From contig USJW01000048.1 of NCBI GenBank assembly GCA_900555045.1, positions 1 through 32,915 of the forward strand: a stretch of DNA of 32,915 nt, in the 5' to 3' direction. Made by a program: the position numbers and the translations under genes. This document shows positions 25,652 to 32,915 of this stretch, piece after piece. Numbering within the stretch: the first letter of the stretch is position 1; each line of letters opens with the position of its first letter. Under the pieces are notes generated by a model. The model made no database searches, was not told the DNA's origin, and was given only the letters and a program-made list of their open reading frames with translations. This DNA comes from an uncultured Clostridium sp. (GTDB taxonomy: Bacteria > Bacillota > Clostridia > Lachnospirales > Lachnospiraceae).

Positions 25652-25686
25652 CTTCTTCGGGTTGGGCTATTCTTTCAAATAGTCAG

Positions 25687-25757
25687 CAGGGGAAGAGGGG
25701 CTCGAACCCCCATCTACGGTTTTGGAGACCGCTGCTCTACCATTGAACTATTCCCCT
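25687..25757 (-). tRNA. tRNA-Trp (anticodon CCA)
   Basis: Complete cloverleaf. Acceptor AGGGGAA pairs with TTCCCCT, U8-A9 follow, D-stem GTTC/GAGC, anticodon stem GCGGT/ACCGT with loop CTCCAAA (anticodon CCA), T-loop TTCGAGC in a five-pair stem, discriminator G. The 3' CCA is not encoded. Its own promoter and terminator flank it. Confidence 0.95.
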
Positions 25758-25788
25758 TTTTTGTTTGGTGCATTTCTGAACCTCAATT

Positions 25789-25817
25789 AGAATACCACAG
25801 GTTTGAGAAAGTGTCAA
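25789..25817 (-). promoter_or_regulatory. tRNA-Trp promoter
   Basis: -35 TTGACA (25817-25812), 17-bp spacer, -10 TATTCT (25794-25789). It begins transcription about 25 bp before the tRNA. Confidence 0.75.
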
Positions 25818-25855
25818 CTGTTTTTTCAAAAAAGTATTTTTCCTGTCCTGATGGT

Positions 25856-25943
25856 CCGGCCCGGGCCGGGAGGGAACTTCTCTCTACAGACATCGGCCCC
25901 TCCCTTCCCTTCCCATCCTAATTCCCATCCTAATTCCCATTCC
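25856..25943. repeat. Palindrome and 12-bp tandem repeat between tRNA-Trp and radA
   Basis: CCGGCCCGGGCCGG (25856-25869) is a perfect 14-bp palindrome. After a pyrimidine-rich stretch come two exact copies of CCCATCCTAATT (25912-25935) and a partial third. No gene is present here and no T-tract terminator for radA is visible. Confidence 0.7.
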
Positions 25944-25956
25944 AAGCCAGGCTCTT

Positions 25957-27345
25957 TTACATGATTCCAATGGCCTCCCGCACATTGGACACCCCAATCA
26001 AACGTATGCCCTCCACAGGCTTCATCTTATCCGCGCATACTCTTGGCAGCACACAGGCTGTAAAGCCCAGCTTGGCAGCCTCATTCACACGCTGGCTGGC
26101 CTGGGATACGGCCCTGACCTCCCCTGACAGGCCCACCTCCCCGAATATGAGCATTTTCGGATCCACGGGCCGGTCTTTGTAGCTGGACATAAGGGCCATG
26201 ATAATTGCCAGATCCAGGGCGGGCTCGTTCATCTTCATGCCTCCCGCTATATTCACATAGGCATCCAGCCGCGACATCTCATAACGGCAGCGCTTCTCCA
26301 GAACTGCCATCAGCAGGTTCACACGGTTGTAATCCGTACCGGCCGCCGTCCGCCTGGGCATACCGAAATTCGTCTCCGTCACCAGGGCCTGTACCTCTAA
26401 AAGAATGGGCCTGGTACCCTCAAAGGAACAGGATACCACTGCGCCGGAGGCTTCCTCCGGACGGCCGTCCAGCATGTATTCAGAGGGATTCTCCACCTCT
26501 GCCAGCCCCTGTTCCTGCATCTCAAATACACCTATCTCATTGGTAGATCCAAACCGGTTTTTCACACTGCGCAGAATGCGGTAGGACGCATTCCTGTCTC
26601 CCTCAAAATAGAGTACCGTATCCACCATATGTTCCAGTACCCTGGGGCCTGCCACCACGCCTTCCTTTGTCACATGCCCCACCACAAAAATGGCGATTCC
26701 CCGGCTCTTTGCTATCTGCATCAGGATTCCCGTGGACTCCCTTACCTGGCTGACGCTTCCGGGAGCAGAGGATATCTCCTCCCTGTACATGGTCTGTATG
26801 GAATCAATAACTGCAATCTGGGGATTCTCAGCGTCAATGGCCCTCTCAATATGCTCCAGGCTTGTCTCACACAGGAATTTCAGCTCTCCGGTTACAGGAC
26901 CGATGCGGTTTGCCCTCATCTTAATCTGTTTTAAGGATTCCTCCCCTGATATGTACAGGACCCGCTGGCCTGCGCCCGCCAGATTCCGGCATACCTGAAG
27001 AAGAAGGGTGGATTTTCCGATACCCGGGTCTCCGCCCACCAGCACCAGGGAGCCTGCCACGATTCCGTCTCCCAGCACCCGGTCCAGTTCCCCAAAGCCC
27101 GTGGATATACGGTCCTGCTCCTCTATGTCAATCTCTGACAGCAGGGATGGTCTGGCTGCCGGAACCGGGGACTTCTGGCTTCCCGAAGCCAGGCGCCCTA
27201 ACCCGGCCTGACTGCCTGCCGGCTTTGACACCGGTTCCTCCACCATGGAATTCCAGGCCTTGCAGGCAGGACACTGCCCCATCCATTTGGATGATTCATA
27301 TCCGCATTCCTTACAGAAAAATGCGGTGGTTCTCGCTTTTGCCAT
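25957..27345 (-). CDS. radA: DNA repair protein RadA (Sms)
   Basis: A 462-residue RecA-like ATPase that promotes branch migration in recombination. It has an N-terminal zinc finger (C11, C14, C25, C28), Walker A GGDPGIGKST (104-113), the RadA-specific KNRFG (262-266), and a C-terminal Lon-protease-like domain (about 290-462) with TAAGTDYNRVNLLMAVLEKR. Length is normal. GAGGAGG precedes the ATG at six bases. It stands in the usual clostridial neighbourhood downstream of clpC, separated by one small conserved gene. Confidence 0.97.
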   Translation of the reverse strand: MAKARTTAFFCKECGYESSKWMGQCPACKAWNSMVEEPVSKPAGSQAGLGRLASGSQKSPVPAARPSLLSEIDIEEQDRISTGFGELDRVLGDGIVAGSLVLVGGDPGIGKSTLLLQVCRNLAGAGQRVLYISGEESLKQIKMRANRIGPVTGELKFLCETSLEHIERAIDAENPQIAVIDSIQTMYREEISSAPGSVSQVRESTGILMQIAKSRGIAIFVVGHVTKEGVVAGPRVLEHMVDTVLYFEGDRNASYRILRSVKNRFGSTNEIGVFEMQEQGLAEVENPSEYMLDGRPEEASGAVVSCSFEGTRPILLEVQALVTETNFGMPRRTAAGTDYNRVNLLMAVLEKRCRYEMSRLDAYVNIAGGMKMNEPALDLAIIMALMSSYKDRPVDPKMLIFGEVGLSGEVRAVSQASQRVNEAAKLGFTACVLPRVCADKMKPVEGIRLIGVSNVREAIGIM

Positions 27346-27391
27346 GTTAACCTCCTCATATTCATGGAATCAATATTTAAAAAACTGACAG

Positions 27392-27417
27392 AAAAAGGCT
27401 GGAATCGCTTCCAGCCT
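27392..27417 (-). terminator. Terminator after the 138-aa conserved gene
   Basis: AGGCTGGAA and TTCCAGCCT form a perfect 9-bp stem with a four-base loop, followed by TTTT on the minus strand. It separates this gene from radA. Confidence 0.88.
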
Positions 27418-27433
27418 GTATGATACTTAAGTT

Positions 27434-27850
27434 TTATGCTCTCTTCACAGCCTTAACCTGAACCGATACCCCTTCTTCCAGCTCCACGCTTACGCTGAGC
27501 TTACCGCTCATGTTTGTTTTCATGCTGCCTACGGCAGCACCGTCAACGTAAACCTCGTAATCCGTATCGTTCTCTAGCTGTATGGTAATCTGTGCATCCC
27601 TGCTGCCTTCCACCGCGAATTCCACGTCCTCATCCGTAACCCTGAAATGCTCTGCAGCTGTTCCGGGTACAGATTCATAAACAAACATGTCATTGCGCTC
27701 CAGTTTGGTAATCTCGTTGTAGGTCTTGACCTTGTACATGTCTCCCTGATATTCGAAATCGGACTTCTTAGCCTTCTGTCCTAACTTGTAATTGCCAAAA
27801 CTAATGGTGCCATCCTGCTCTATGCAGATTAACTCTTCAATGACCGGCAT
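27434..27850 (-). CDS. Conserved Lachnospiraceae protein of unknown function (often labelled endosialidase)
   Basis: A 138-residue protein predicted to be mostly beta-strand, with no signal peptide, membrane segment or catalytic motif that I recognise. It begins MPVIEELICIEQDGTISFGN and contains FEYQGDMYKVKTYNEITKLE and VYVDGAAVGSMKTNMSGKLS. From memory, similar proteins in Lachnospiraceae carry the label endosialidase, but nothing here resembles a sialidase active site, so that name should not be taken as function. GGAGG lies upstream of the ATG. The gene has its own -10 (TATAAT, 27904-27899) and a strong terminator, so it is an independent unit. Confidence 0.8.
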   Translation of the reverse strand: MPVIEELICIEQDGTISFGNYKLGQKAKKSDFEYQGDMYKVKTYNEITKLERNDMFVYESVPGTAAEHFRVTDEDVEFAVEGSRDAQITIQLENDTDYEVYVDGAAVGSMKTNMSGKLSVSVELEEGVSVQVKAVKRA

Positions 27851-27898
27851 CTTCTTATCCTCCTGCTAATTGTGCTTAAGTATAACCTCTTCATAAAA

Positions 27899-27904
27899 AT
27901 TATA
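27899..27904 (-). promoter_or_regulatory. -10 element of the 138-aa conserved gene
   Basis: TATAAT on the minus strand about 50 bp ahead of the ATG. No good -35 is visible at 16-18 bp. Confidence 0.5.
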
Positions 27905-27968
27905 CAACAATTACCGAAAAATAACTAGTGAAAATATTCTTAATTTGTATAAACTGCTACAGATGCTG

Positions 27969-30578
27969 TTAAGCCTTGGGTGCCGGGGTCTCCTTCTTCT
28001 TACCGGAGGCGCGTCCGGCCCTGCTTTTGCTCCCCGCCGCCTTGCTCTTATCCTCAGAACCTTCCCCGGCTGAGGCTGTTTTGGCGGCTGATTTGTCGGC
28101 TGGTTTGGCGGCCGACTTTGGCCTGGCTGTCTTTGCTTTCACGCTGAAGGTAAGCTTTTCCCCGTCAAATCCCACTTCCACCAGGGATCCGGCTTTGATG
28201 CGGCCATCCAGCATCTCCTCAGCCATCCGGTCCTCCACCAGGTTCTGGATGGTGCGCCTCAGAGGCCTTGCCCCGTATTTATCGTCATACCCCTTATCAA
28301 TCAGGTGCTCTCTGGCGCTGTCTGTTACCTCCAGCCCTATGCCCAGCTGTTCCTTGCAGCGTTTTCCGATGGTGCCCAGCATGATATCCGCGATTCCCTT
28401 TATATGCTCCCTTGTCAGCTGATGGAACACGATAATCTCGTCAATACGGTTTAGGAACTCAGGCTTAAAGAGGCGTTTCACCTCATCCATAACACGGTCC
28501 TTCATGAAATTATAATCTGCCTTGGCATCGCTTACCATGCCGAATCCCAGGCGTTTGGGTGAGATAATATTCTCCGCCCCTGCGTTGGAAGTCATGATGA
28601 TAATGGTATTCTTGAAGTCAATCTTGCGTCCCTGGGCATCTGTGATATGACCGTCGTCCAAAACCTGCAGCAGAATGTTGAACACATCCGGATGGGCCTT
28701 TTCTATCTCGTCAAAAAGGATGACACAGTAGGGATTGCGGCGGACTTTTTCGCTGAGCTGACCGCCCTCGTCATATCCTACATATCCTGGCGGCGAGCCT
28801 ATCATTTTGGACACGCTGTGCTTCTCCATATATTCGGACATATCCACGCGAATCAGGGCATTTTCCGTACCGAACATGGCCTCTGACAATGCCTTGGACA
28901 GCTCCGTCTTTCCCACGCCTGTGGGGCCCAGGAACAGGAAGGATCCAATGGGGCGTTTGGGATCCTTAAGACCTACCCTTCCTCTGCGGATAGCCTTGGA
29001 AATGGCTGTCACCGCCTCCTCCTGGCCCACCACCCTCTGGTGCAGGATACCTTCCAGGTTCCTCAGACGCTCTGATTCCTCCTCAGCCAGCTTTCTCACC
29101 GGAATCCTGGTCCAGCCGGACACCACGTCCGCAATTTCATTGTCGCTGACAATGAGCTTTCTGGTCTCCTTGTCCTTCTGCCACTTTTCCATGGTCTGGG
29201 CTATCTTTTCCCGTATCTTTTCCTGTTTCTTCTTTATCTCTCCGGCCTTCTCGTAGGCTTCCTTCTTAATGGCCTCCTCCTTGGCTTCCTCCAGACCATC
29301 AATCTCAGCCTCGTAATCCTTAATCTTAGCCGGCTTTGTGTAGTTCTGGAGACGTACCTTGGAAGCGGCCTCGTCAATGAGGTCAATGGCCTTATCCGGC
29401 AGGAACCTGTCGTTAATATAACGGCTGGACAGCTTCACGGCCGCCTCCAGGGCATGGTCCGTTATCTCTACTTTGTGATGCTCCTCATAACGGCTTCTGA
29501 GCCCCTTAAGTATGGCAACAGACTCATCCTCTGTAGGCTCATCCACGGTTACCGGCTGAAAACGGCGTTCCAGGGCAGAATCCTTTTCTATATACTTGCG
29601 GTACTCATTGATGGTAGTGGCTCCAATCAGCTGAATCTCGCCTCTGGCCAGGGACGGTTTTAATATATTGGATGCATCCAGAGCACCCTCTGCCCCGCCT
29701 GCCCCGATGATGGTGTGTATCTCGTCAATGAACAGCAGCACATCGCCGGATTCCACCACCTCGGAGATAACCTTTTTAATGCGCTCCTCGAACTCACCCC
29801 TGTATTTGGATCCTGCCACCATGCCGGACAGGTCCAGGGTCACTACCCGTTTGTCTGCTATGGTTTCAGGCACATTGCCGGATGCAATCATCTGGGCCAG
29901 GCCCTCCACCACGGCTGTCTTGCCCACACCGGGTTCGCCAATCAGACACGGGTTATTCTTAGTTCGGCGGCTCAGTATCTGTATCACGCGCTGAATCTCC
30001 TGCTCCCGTCCTATGACAGGGTCCAGTTTTCCCGCTGATGCCAGCTGGGTCAGGTTCCTGCTGTAACTGTCCAGGGTGGGTGTGGCATTGCCCCGCTTTC
30101 CGGCCCTGGCTCCCTGAAGGTCATCCTTGGCAGCAGGAGCGTCCTCACCCATGGCTGCCAACAGGTCGATGTAGAGCTTCTGTATATTGACCCCGATAGT
30201 GTTGAGAAGACGGCTGGCCACGCAGTCCCCTTCCCTCAGCATGGCAATCATGATATGCTCTGTCCCTATCTGGGCCGCCTTAAAACGGACAGCCTCCCTG
30301 TAGCTGTTCTCTATGACCCGGCGGGCCCTGGGGGTATAGGCCGTCCTGTCCGCGGTCTGTACCGTTGGATTGGGGGCAATGAGCTGGCTCACCAGTTCAA
30401 TGACACGGTCTTCCTCCACTCCGTTTTCCTCCAGTACCTTGGCCGCCACTCCGGTCCCTTCCTGCAGCAGGCCGATGAGCAGATGCTCTGTACCCACGTA
30501 ACCATGGTTCAGAGTCTCCGCCACGCCCACTGCCAGCCCAAGCGCTTCCTGGGCCTGCGGTGTATATCGTTCCATCAT
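27969..30578 (-). CDS. clpC: ATP-dependent Clp protease ATP-binding subunit ClpC
   Basis: An 869-residue Hsp100 unfoldase. Two Clp-N repeats (about 3-145), AAA1 (Walker A GEPGVGKT at 214-221, Walker B LLFIDEIHT), a short coiled-coil M-domain (about 410-470), and AAA2 (Walker A GPTGVGKT at 551-558) with the ClpP-docking loop RLGFGM. The start is the first ATG of the ATG-ATG pair at 30578, ten bases after AAGGAGG; a TTG frame extension upstream is rejected. Residues 814-869 form an Ala/Lys/Ser-rich tail absent from typical ClpC of about 810-820 residues. It is the last gene after mcsA and mcsB, which mark or modulate its substrates. Confidence 0.96.
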   Translation of the reverse strand: MMERYTPQAQEALGLAVGVAETLNHGYVGTEHLLIGLLQEGTGVAAKVLEENGVEEDRVIELVSQLIAPNPTVQTADRTAYTPRARRVIENSYREAVRFKAAQIGTEHIMIAMLREGDCVASRLLNTIGVNIQKLYIDLLAAMGEDAPAAKDDLQGARAGKRGNATPTLDSYSRNLTQLASAGKLDPVIGREQEIQRVIQILSRRTKNNPCLIGEPGVGKTAVVEGLAQMIASGNVPETIADKRVVTLDLSGMVAGSKYRGEFEERIKKVISEVVESGDVLLFIDEIHTIIGAGGAEGALDASNILKPSLARGEIQLIGATTINEYRKYIEKDSALERRFQPVTVDEPTEDESVAILKGLRSRYEEHHKVEITDHALEAAVKLSSRYINDRFLPDKAIDLIDEAASKVRLQNYTKPAKIKDYEAEIDGLEEAKEEAIKKEAYEKAGEIKKKQEKIREKIAQTMEKWQKDKETRKLIVSDNEIADVVSGWTRIPVRKLAEEESERLRNLEGILHQRVVGQEEAVTAISKAIRRGRVGLKDPKRPIGSFLFLGPTGVGKTELSKALSEAMFGTENALIRVDMSEYMEKHSVSKMIGSPPGYVGYDEGGQLSEKVRRNPYCVILFDEIEKAHPDVFNILLQVLDDGHITDAQGRKIDFKNTIIIMTSNAGAENIISPKRLGFGMVSDAKADYNFMKDRVMDEVKRLFKPEFLNRIDEIIVFHQLTREHIKGIADIMLGTIGKRCKEQLGIGLEVTDSAREHLIDKGYDDKYGARPLRRTIQNLVEDRMAEEMLDGRIKAGSLVEVGFDGEKLTFSVKAKTARPKSAAKPADKSAAKTASAGEGSEDKSKAAGSKSRAGRASGKKKETPAPKA

Positions 30579-30631
30579 AATGTCATGTCCTCCTTGCAAG
30601 TGTGTTAAACCCGGCGCTGCCCATGGCAGAG

Positions 30632-31666
30632 CTAGATTATCTCAGGCAGGTTCTGCCTTATATAAGCTGCCCTAGCAGTGTCCAGCTCATCCTTATCCAG
30701 GGGCCGTTTGGCCCACAGATTTAAATTGGCTGGCTTAATTCCTATAATCAGACTGTAAAGGGAGCATTCCTCATTAAACTTCATCAGTCCATCCTCTTCC
30801 CCTGCCATGAGCTGGGAAATGAATATCCTGGCATCTTTCTCCGTTATCTTCCTGGCGTACTTTAAGACACCGTAGGACTTATATGCCTCATCCTCCCGCT
30901 CCAGACGCTGGGTGTTAAGGGTGGCGCTCCTGACCCGCATTTCCTGGTTGTTGAGCTGGGCCGCTGCCTTTGTAACCAATTCCACGATCTCCTTCTCGGA
31001 CTGCCCCAGGGTTCGCTGGTTGGATACCTCATAAAGACTTCCATAGTTGTCGCTCCCCTCTCCGTACAGGCCGCGGATGGCAGTCCCGAACCGGCTCATA
31101 TCCGCCACAATGCTCTGGAACTTCCGCACCTGGGATAAGGTGGGCAGGTGCAACACCGCACAGGCCCGCAGTCCTGTTCCCACATTGGTGGGGAAGGAGG
31201 TGAGATACCCGTACTTTTCATCAAAGGCATAGGAAAACCGTTTATTGACATAATCGTCCAGAACATCCGCCTTCTGCCACAGCTCATCCAGTTTAAGTCC
31301 GGGCGACAATATCTGCATGCGGATGTGATCATCCCCGCCCAGGACAATGCTGCCCGACTCATCGGCTGACAGCAGCAGTCCCGACGGCTCCTTCCTGCTG
31401 ACGCAGGCCATGTTAAGGATTCTGCGCTCCCTGAGGGCCATCTTCTCCAGCTCCTGCATCTGGTCCAGCTGGCTGTAGCTTAAATCCCGGCCATCCTGGT
31501 CCTTAAGCCCCTTAAGTCCCTCCCTGAGGCGTTCCACCATCTCGCTGCACTGGGCGGCGGTCATCCTGGAGGGAAACACATATTCATCCCAGTTTCTGGC
31601 CAGACGGACGCGGCTGTATATCACATTGGAGTTTTTACTGTCTATTTCCTCAAACCATTTACTCAT
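30632..31666 (-). CDS. mcsB: Protein arginine kinase McsB
   Basis: A 344-residue phosphagen-kinase-like enzyme that phosphorylates arginines on proteins for ClpC degradation. Family motifs are VIYSRVRLARNWDEYVFPSR (residues 15-34), FPTNVGTGLRACAVLHLPTL and EVSNQRTLGQSE. The C-terminus carries LDTARA where the phospho-arginine-binding RDxxRA motif of Bacillus-type McsB would lie, so the first Arg is missing. AAGGAGG precedes the ATG. The first eight bases overlap the end of mcsA (ATGAGTAA), so the two are translationally coupled. clpC follows 53 bp later. Confidence 0.96.
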   Translation of the reverse strand: MSKWFEEIDSKNSNVIYSRVRLARNWDEYVFPSRMTAAQCSEMVERLREGLKGLKDQDGRDLSYSQLDQMQELEKMALRERRILNMACVSRKEPSGLLLSADESGSIVLGGDDHIRMQILSPGLKLDELWQKADVLDDYVNKRFSYAFDEKYGYLTSFPTNVGTGLRACAVLHLPTLSQVRKFQSIVADMSRFGTAIRGLYGEGSDNYGSLYEVSNQRTLGQSEKEIVELVTKAAAQLNNQEMRVRSATLNTQRLEREDEAYKSYGVLKYARKITEKDARIFISQLMAGEEDGLMKFNEECSLYSLIIGIKPANLNLWAKRPLDKDELDTARAAYIRQNLPEII

Positions 31667-32276
31667 GGATTCCAGCCTCCTTTTTCAGTTCTTTAATCTG
31701 GTCCCGGTAACTGGCCGCCAGTTCATAATCCTCCTGGCGCACTGCCTCCTTTAGCTTGGAGTCTAACTCCTTGATCTGCTTTCTGGCCACAGCGGTCTGG
31801 GAATCCTGGGTACCGGCCTCCGCCAGACAGTCTGTGCTCTCTTTTGTTTCCTCCCCAGAGTTCCCGGCTGCCTCCGGGTGTTCCTTTTCAAATGTACTTC
31901 TGTATTTGGGATGCTTGCCCTTATGGCTCTCGCTTCCCTGAAGCTGCTTCATCTTATCTTTGATAAATAAATCAAATACGCCATAACAGTCAGCGCATCC
32001 GAACCGGCTGTTCTCCACAAAGTCCTCAAAGCTGGTACCGCAGGTGGGGCAGACTACGTTTCCCCTCACATCGGTCTCCTCCTCGTCGTCCTCCAGACCC
32101 AGCAGGCCGGAAAGAAGCTTCCCCAGGGGGAACTCCCCATCCAGGAGGGCAGAGTACTGGCCAAAGTCCATCTCCTTCGCACAGTGAGAGCAAAGGTTAT
32201 GTTCCGTCTTTATGCCATTGATTATCTCAGTGTATTTGATCGTGGCTTCCCGGATTTTACATCTTTCACATAACAT
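31659..32276 (-). CDS. mcsA: McsA, zinc-finger activator of McsB
   Basis: A 205-residue protein with two zinc-binding pairs, CERC/CSHC near the N-terminus and CPTC/CADC around residues 76-100, then a linker and a C-terminal UVR helix-turn-helix (LDSKLKEAVRQEDYELAASY) of the UvrB/C-interaction type. This is the layout of McsA, which binds and activates McsB and contacts ClpC. The linker (about 115-160) is Glu/Ser/Thr-rich. TGGAGG lies seven bases ahead of the ATG. The upstream gene is a GntR-type regulator rather than the ctsR expected in many Bacillota. Confidence 0.94.
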   Translation of the reverse strand: MLCERCKIREATIKYTEIINGIKTEHNLCSHCAKEMDFGQYSALLDGEFPLGKLLSGLLGLEDDEEETDVRGNVVCPTCGTSFEDFVENSRFGCADCYGVFDLFIKDKMKQLQGSESHKGKHPKYRSTFEKEHPEAAGNSGEETKESTDCLAEAGTQDSQTAVARKQIKELDSKLKEAVRQEDYELAASYRDQIKELKKEAGIHE

Positions 32277-32397
32277 ACGAATCCTCCATTAATATCCAAA
32301 ACCATACCCGTACATTCTGCACAGCACGGTTCTGGCCTTTTTACAGAACATGTCTGAATATACGGCCGGACATCCGCCGCTCATGTTCCGGCAGTTT

Positions 32398-32811
32398 CTA
32401 ACCTTCCCCGGTCTCCTGGCCGTCTTTTGTCCCCATACACCCGCGGGTGTATTTATCATAAATCTCATCCACCAGATGGTGGATTTCATCACGGCTTATA
32501 TTCTTACAGATGCCCCAGGCCAGCACCACATCCAGGTCCCCCCGCATGTCGTCAATGGCCTGTATCTTATCCACGTCCAGGCTGACCACAGCGCCCCTGC
32601 GCCGGTCCAGCTTTACAAAACCTTCCTGGCGCAGCACAGAATATGCCTTATTAACTGTATGCATGTTGATGCCGATATAATCAGCCATTTGACGGACAGA
32701 GGGCAGAGTATCCCCCTCCCGTATCATGTCCGTGGCGATCCCCATGATAATCTGGTTGCGCAGCTGTATATAGATTGCTTCATCGCTGTTGAAATCAATC
32801 TTCAAGAACAT
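32398..32811 (-). CDS. GntR-family (YtrA-like) transcriptional regulator
   Basis: A 137-residue repressor-type protein. The N-terminal winged helix reads IYIQLRNQIIMGIATDMI, then EGDTLPSVRQMADYIGINMH and TVNKAYSVLRQEGFV (about 12-75). A short helical tail follows, as in the YtrA subfamily, with no large effector domain. The frame extends ten codons to a TTG, but the ATG at 32811 with GGTGG upstream matches the family. An inverted repeat at 32847-32874 is a candidate operator. The 121-bp gap to mcsA shows no clear terminator, so it may be the first gene of the mcsA-mcsB-clpC transcript. It may instead control genes beyond the window. Confidence 0.9.
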   Translation of the reverse strand: MFLKIDFNSDEAIYIQLRNQIIMGIATDMIREGDTLPSVRQMADYIGINMHTVNKAYSVLRQEGFVKLDRRRGAVVSLDVDKIQAIDDMRGDLDVVLAWGICKNISRDEIHHLVDEIYDKYTRGCMGTKDGQETGEG

Positions 32812-32846
32812 AAAACCACCATCTTTCGTTTTGTGTAACAAGGAAA

Positions 32847-32874
32847 GTTATATTTGTTCTACAAGCAATATAAC
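32847..32874. promoter_or_regulatory. Inverted repeat upstream of the GntR gene, candidate operator
   Basis: GTTATATT and AATATAAC are perfect 8-bp arms separated by 12 bp, with outer arms AACAAG (32837-32842) and CTTGTT (32876-32881). The site lies 36-63 bp ahead of the ATG, in A+T-rich promoter DNA, as expected for YtrA-type autoregulation. No CtsR-type GGTCAAA repeat is visible. Confidence 0.6.
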
Positions 32875-32915
32875 ACTTGTTGATATTATCATAGCAAGGG
32901 AACATGATTTCGTCA

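Noticed and set aside
25589..25921. Plus-strand open frame (110 codons) across the tRNA
   Set aside because: It reads through the tRNA-Trp gene and its terminator on the opposite strand.
27434..27850. Endosialidase function
   Set aside because: No sialidase motifs or secretion signal in 138 residues; the label appears to be inherited annotation.
32289..32492. Minus-strand 67-codon frame between the GntR gene and mcsA
   Set aside because: It overlaps the end of the regulator gene in another frame, its start lies inside that gene, and the composition is not protein-like.

Overview
The window looks like a chromosomal segment of an anaerobic Bacillota, most likely a Lachnospiraceae of the Enterocloster/Lachnoclostridium type. 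This is inferred from strong AGGAGG-type ribosome binding sites, the radA / clpC-mcsB-mcsA block, a glucose-family PTS controlled by antitermination, and oxygen-sensitive Fe-S enzymes of the AsrABC class. Nearly all genes lie on the minus strand. By eye the sequence left of about 25.6 kb is richer in G+C than radA-clpC-mcsAB on the right; the change falls near a tRNA-Trp gene.

Layout from the left. (1) 1-3.3 kb: a LicT/BglG-type antiterminator and a PTS EIICBA permease, preceded by a leader with promoter, RAT site and overlapping terminator. (2) 3.4-4.3 kb: a plus-strand pair, an HxlR regulator and an FMN-binding split-barrel protein, each with its own promoter. (3) 4.4-8.0 kb: a 1201-residue hybrid sensor kinase with an NTF2-like N-terminus, PAS-type modules and two receiver domains. 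(4) 8.2-17.0 kb: a tightly packed respiratory-type operon, asrA-asrB-asrC, a nitrate-reductase-like molybdoenzyme, a four-cluster ferredoxin, an FAD/NAD(P)H oxidoreductase, a TDT-family anion transporter and moeA. (5) 17.1-22.0 kb: a Crp/Fnr regulator and a MobA-MobB fusion. Here an IS1634-type insertion sequence (about 2021 bp) lies between two near-identical 914-bp direct repeats, so the regulator gene and its operator are present twice and a truncated mobB remnant has been created. (6) 22-25.5 kb: a small protein, an FUSC-family membrane protein, a macro-domain protein and a 53-residue protein. (7) 25.6-32.9 kb: tRNA-Trp, radA, a conserved Lachnospiraceae protein, clpC, mcsB, mcsA and a GntR/YtrA-type regulator.

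Regions 4 and 5 fit together as one system. MobA/MobB and MoeA supply molybdenum cofactor, the molybdoenzyme would reduce an oxyanion (nitrate is the best guess), and the siroheme enzyme AsrC, fed by AsrA/AsrB, could reduce nitrite or sulfite. The ferredoxin and flavoprotein would supply electrons and the TDT protein could move the anions. The Crp/Fnr protein probably switches the operon on: a GTGA-N6-TCAC palindrome sits exactly 41.5 bp upstream of the predicted start of asrA transcription, and the same DNA encodes the terminator and stop codon of the regulator gene.

The most notable items are this dual-use operator/terminator, the 914-bp duplication around the insertion sequence, the composition of the Asr-molybdoenzyme-TDT operon, and leader-RNA structures upstream of the PTS and FUSC genes.
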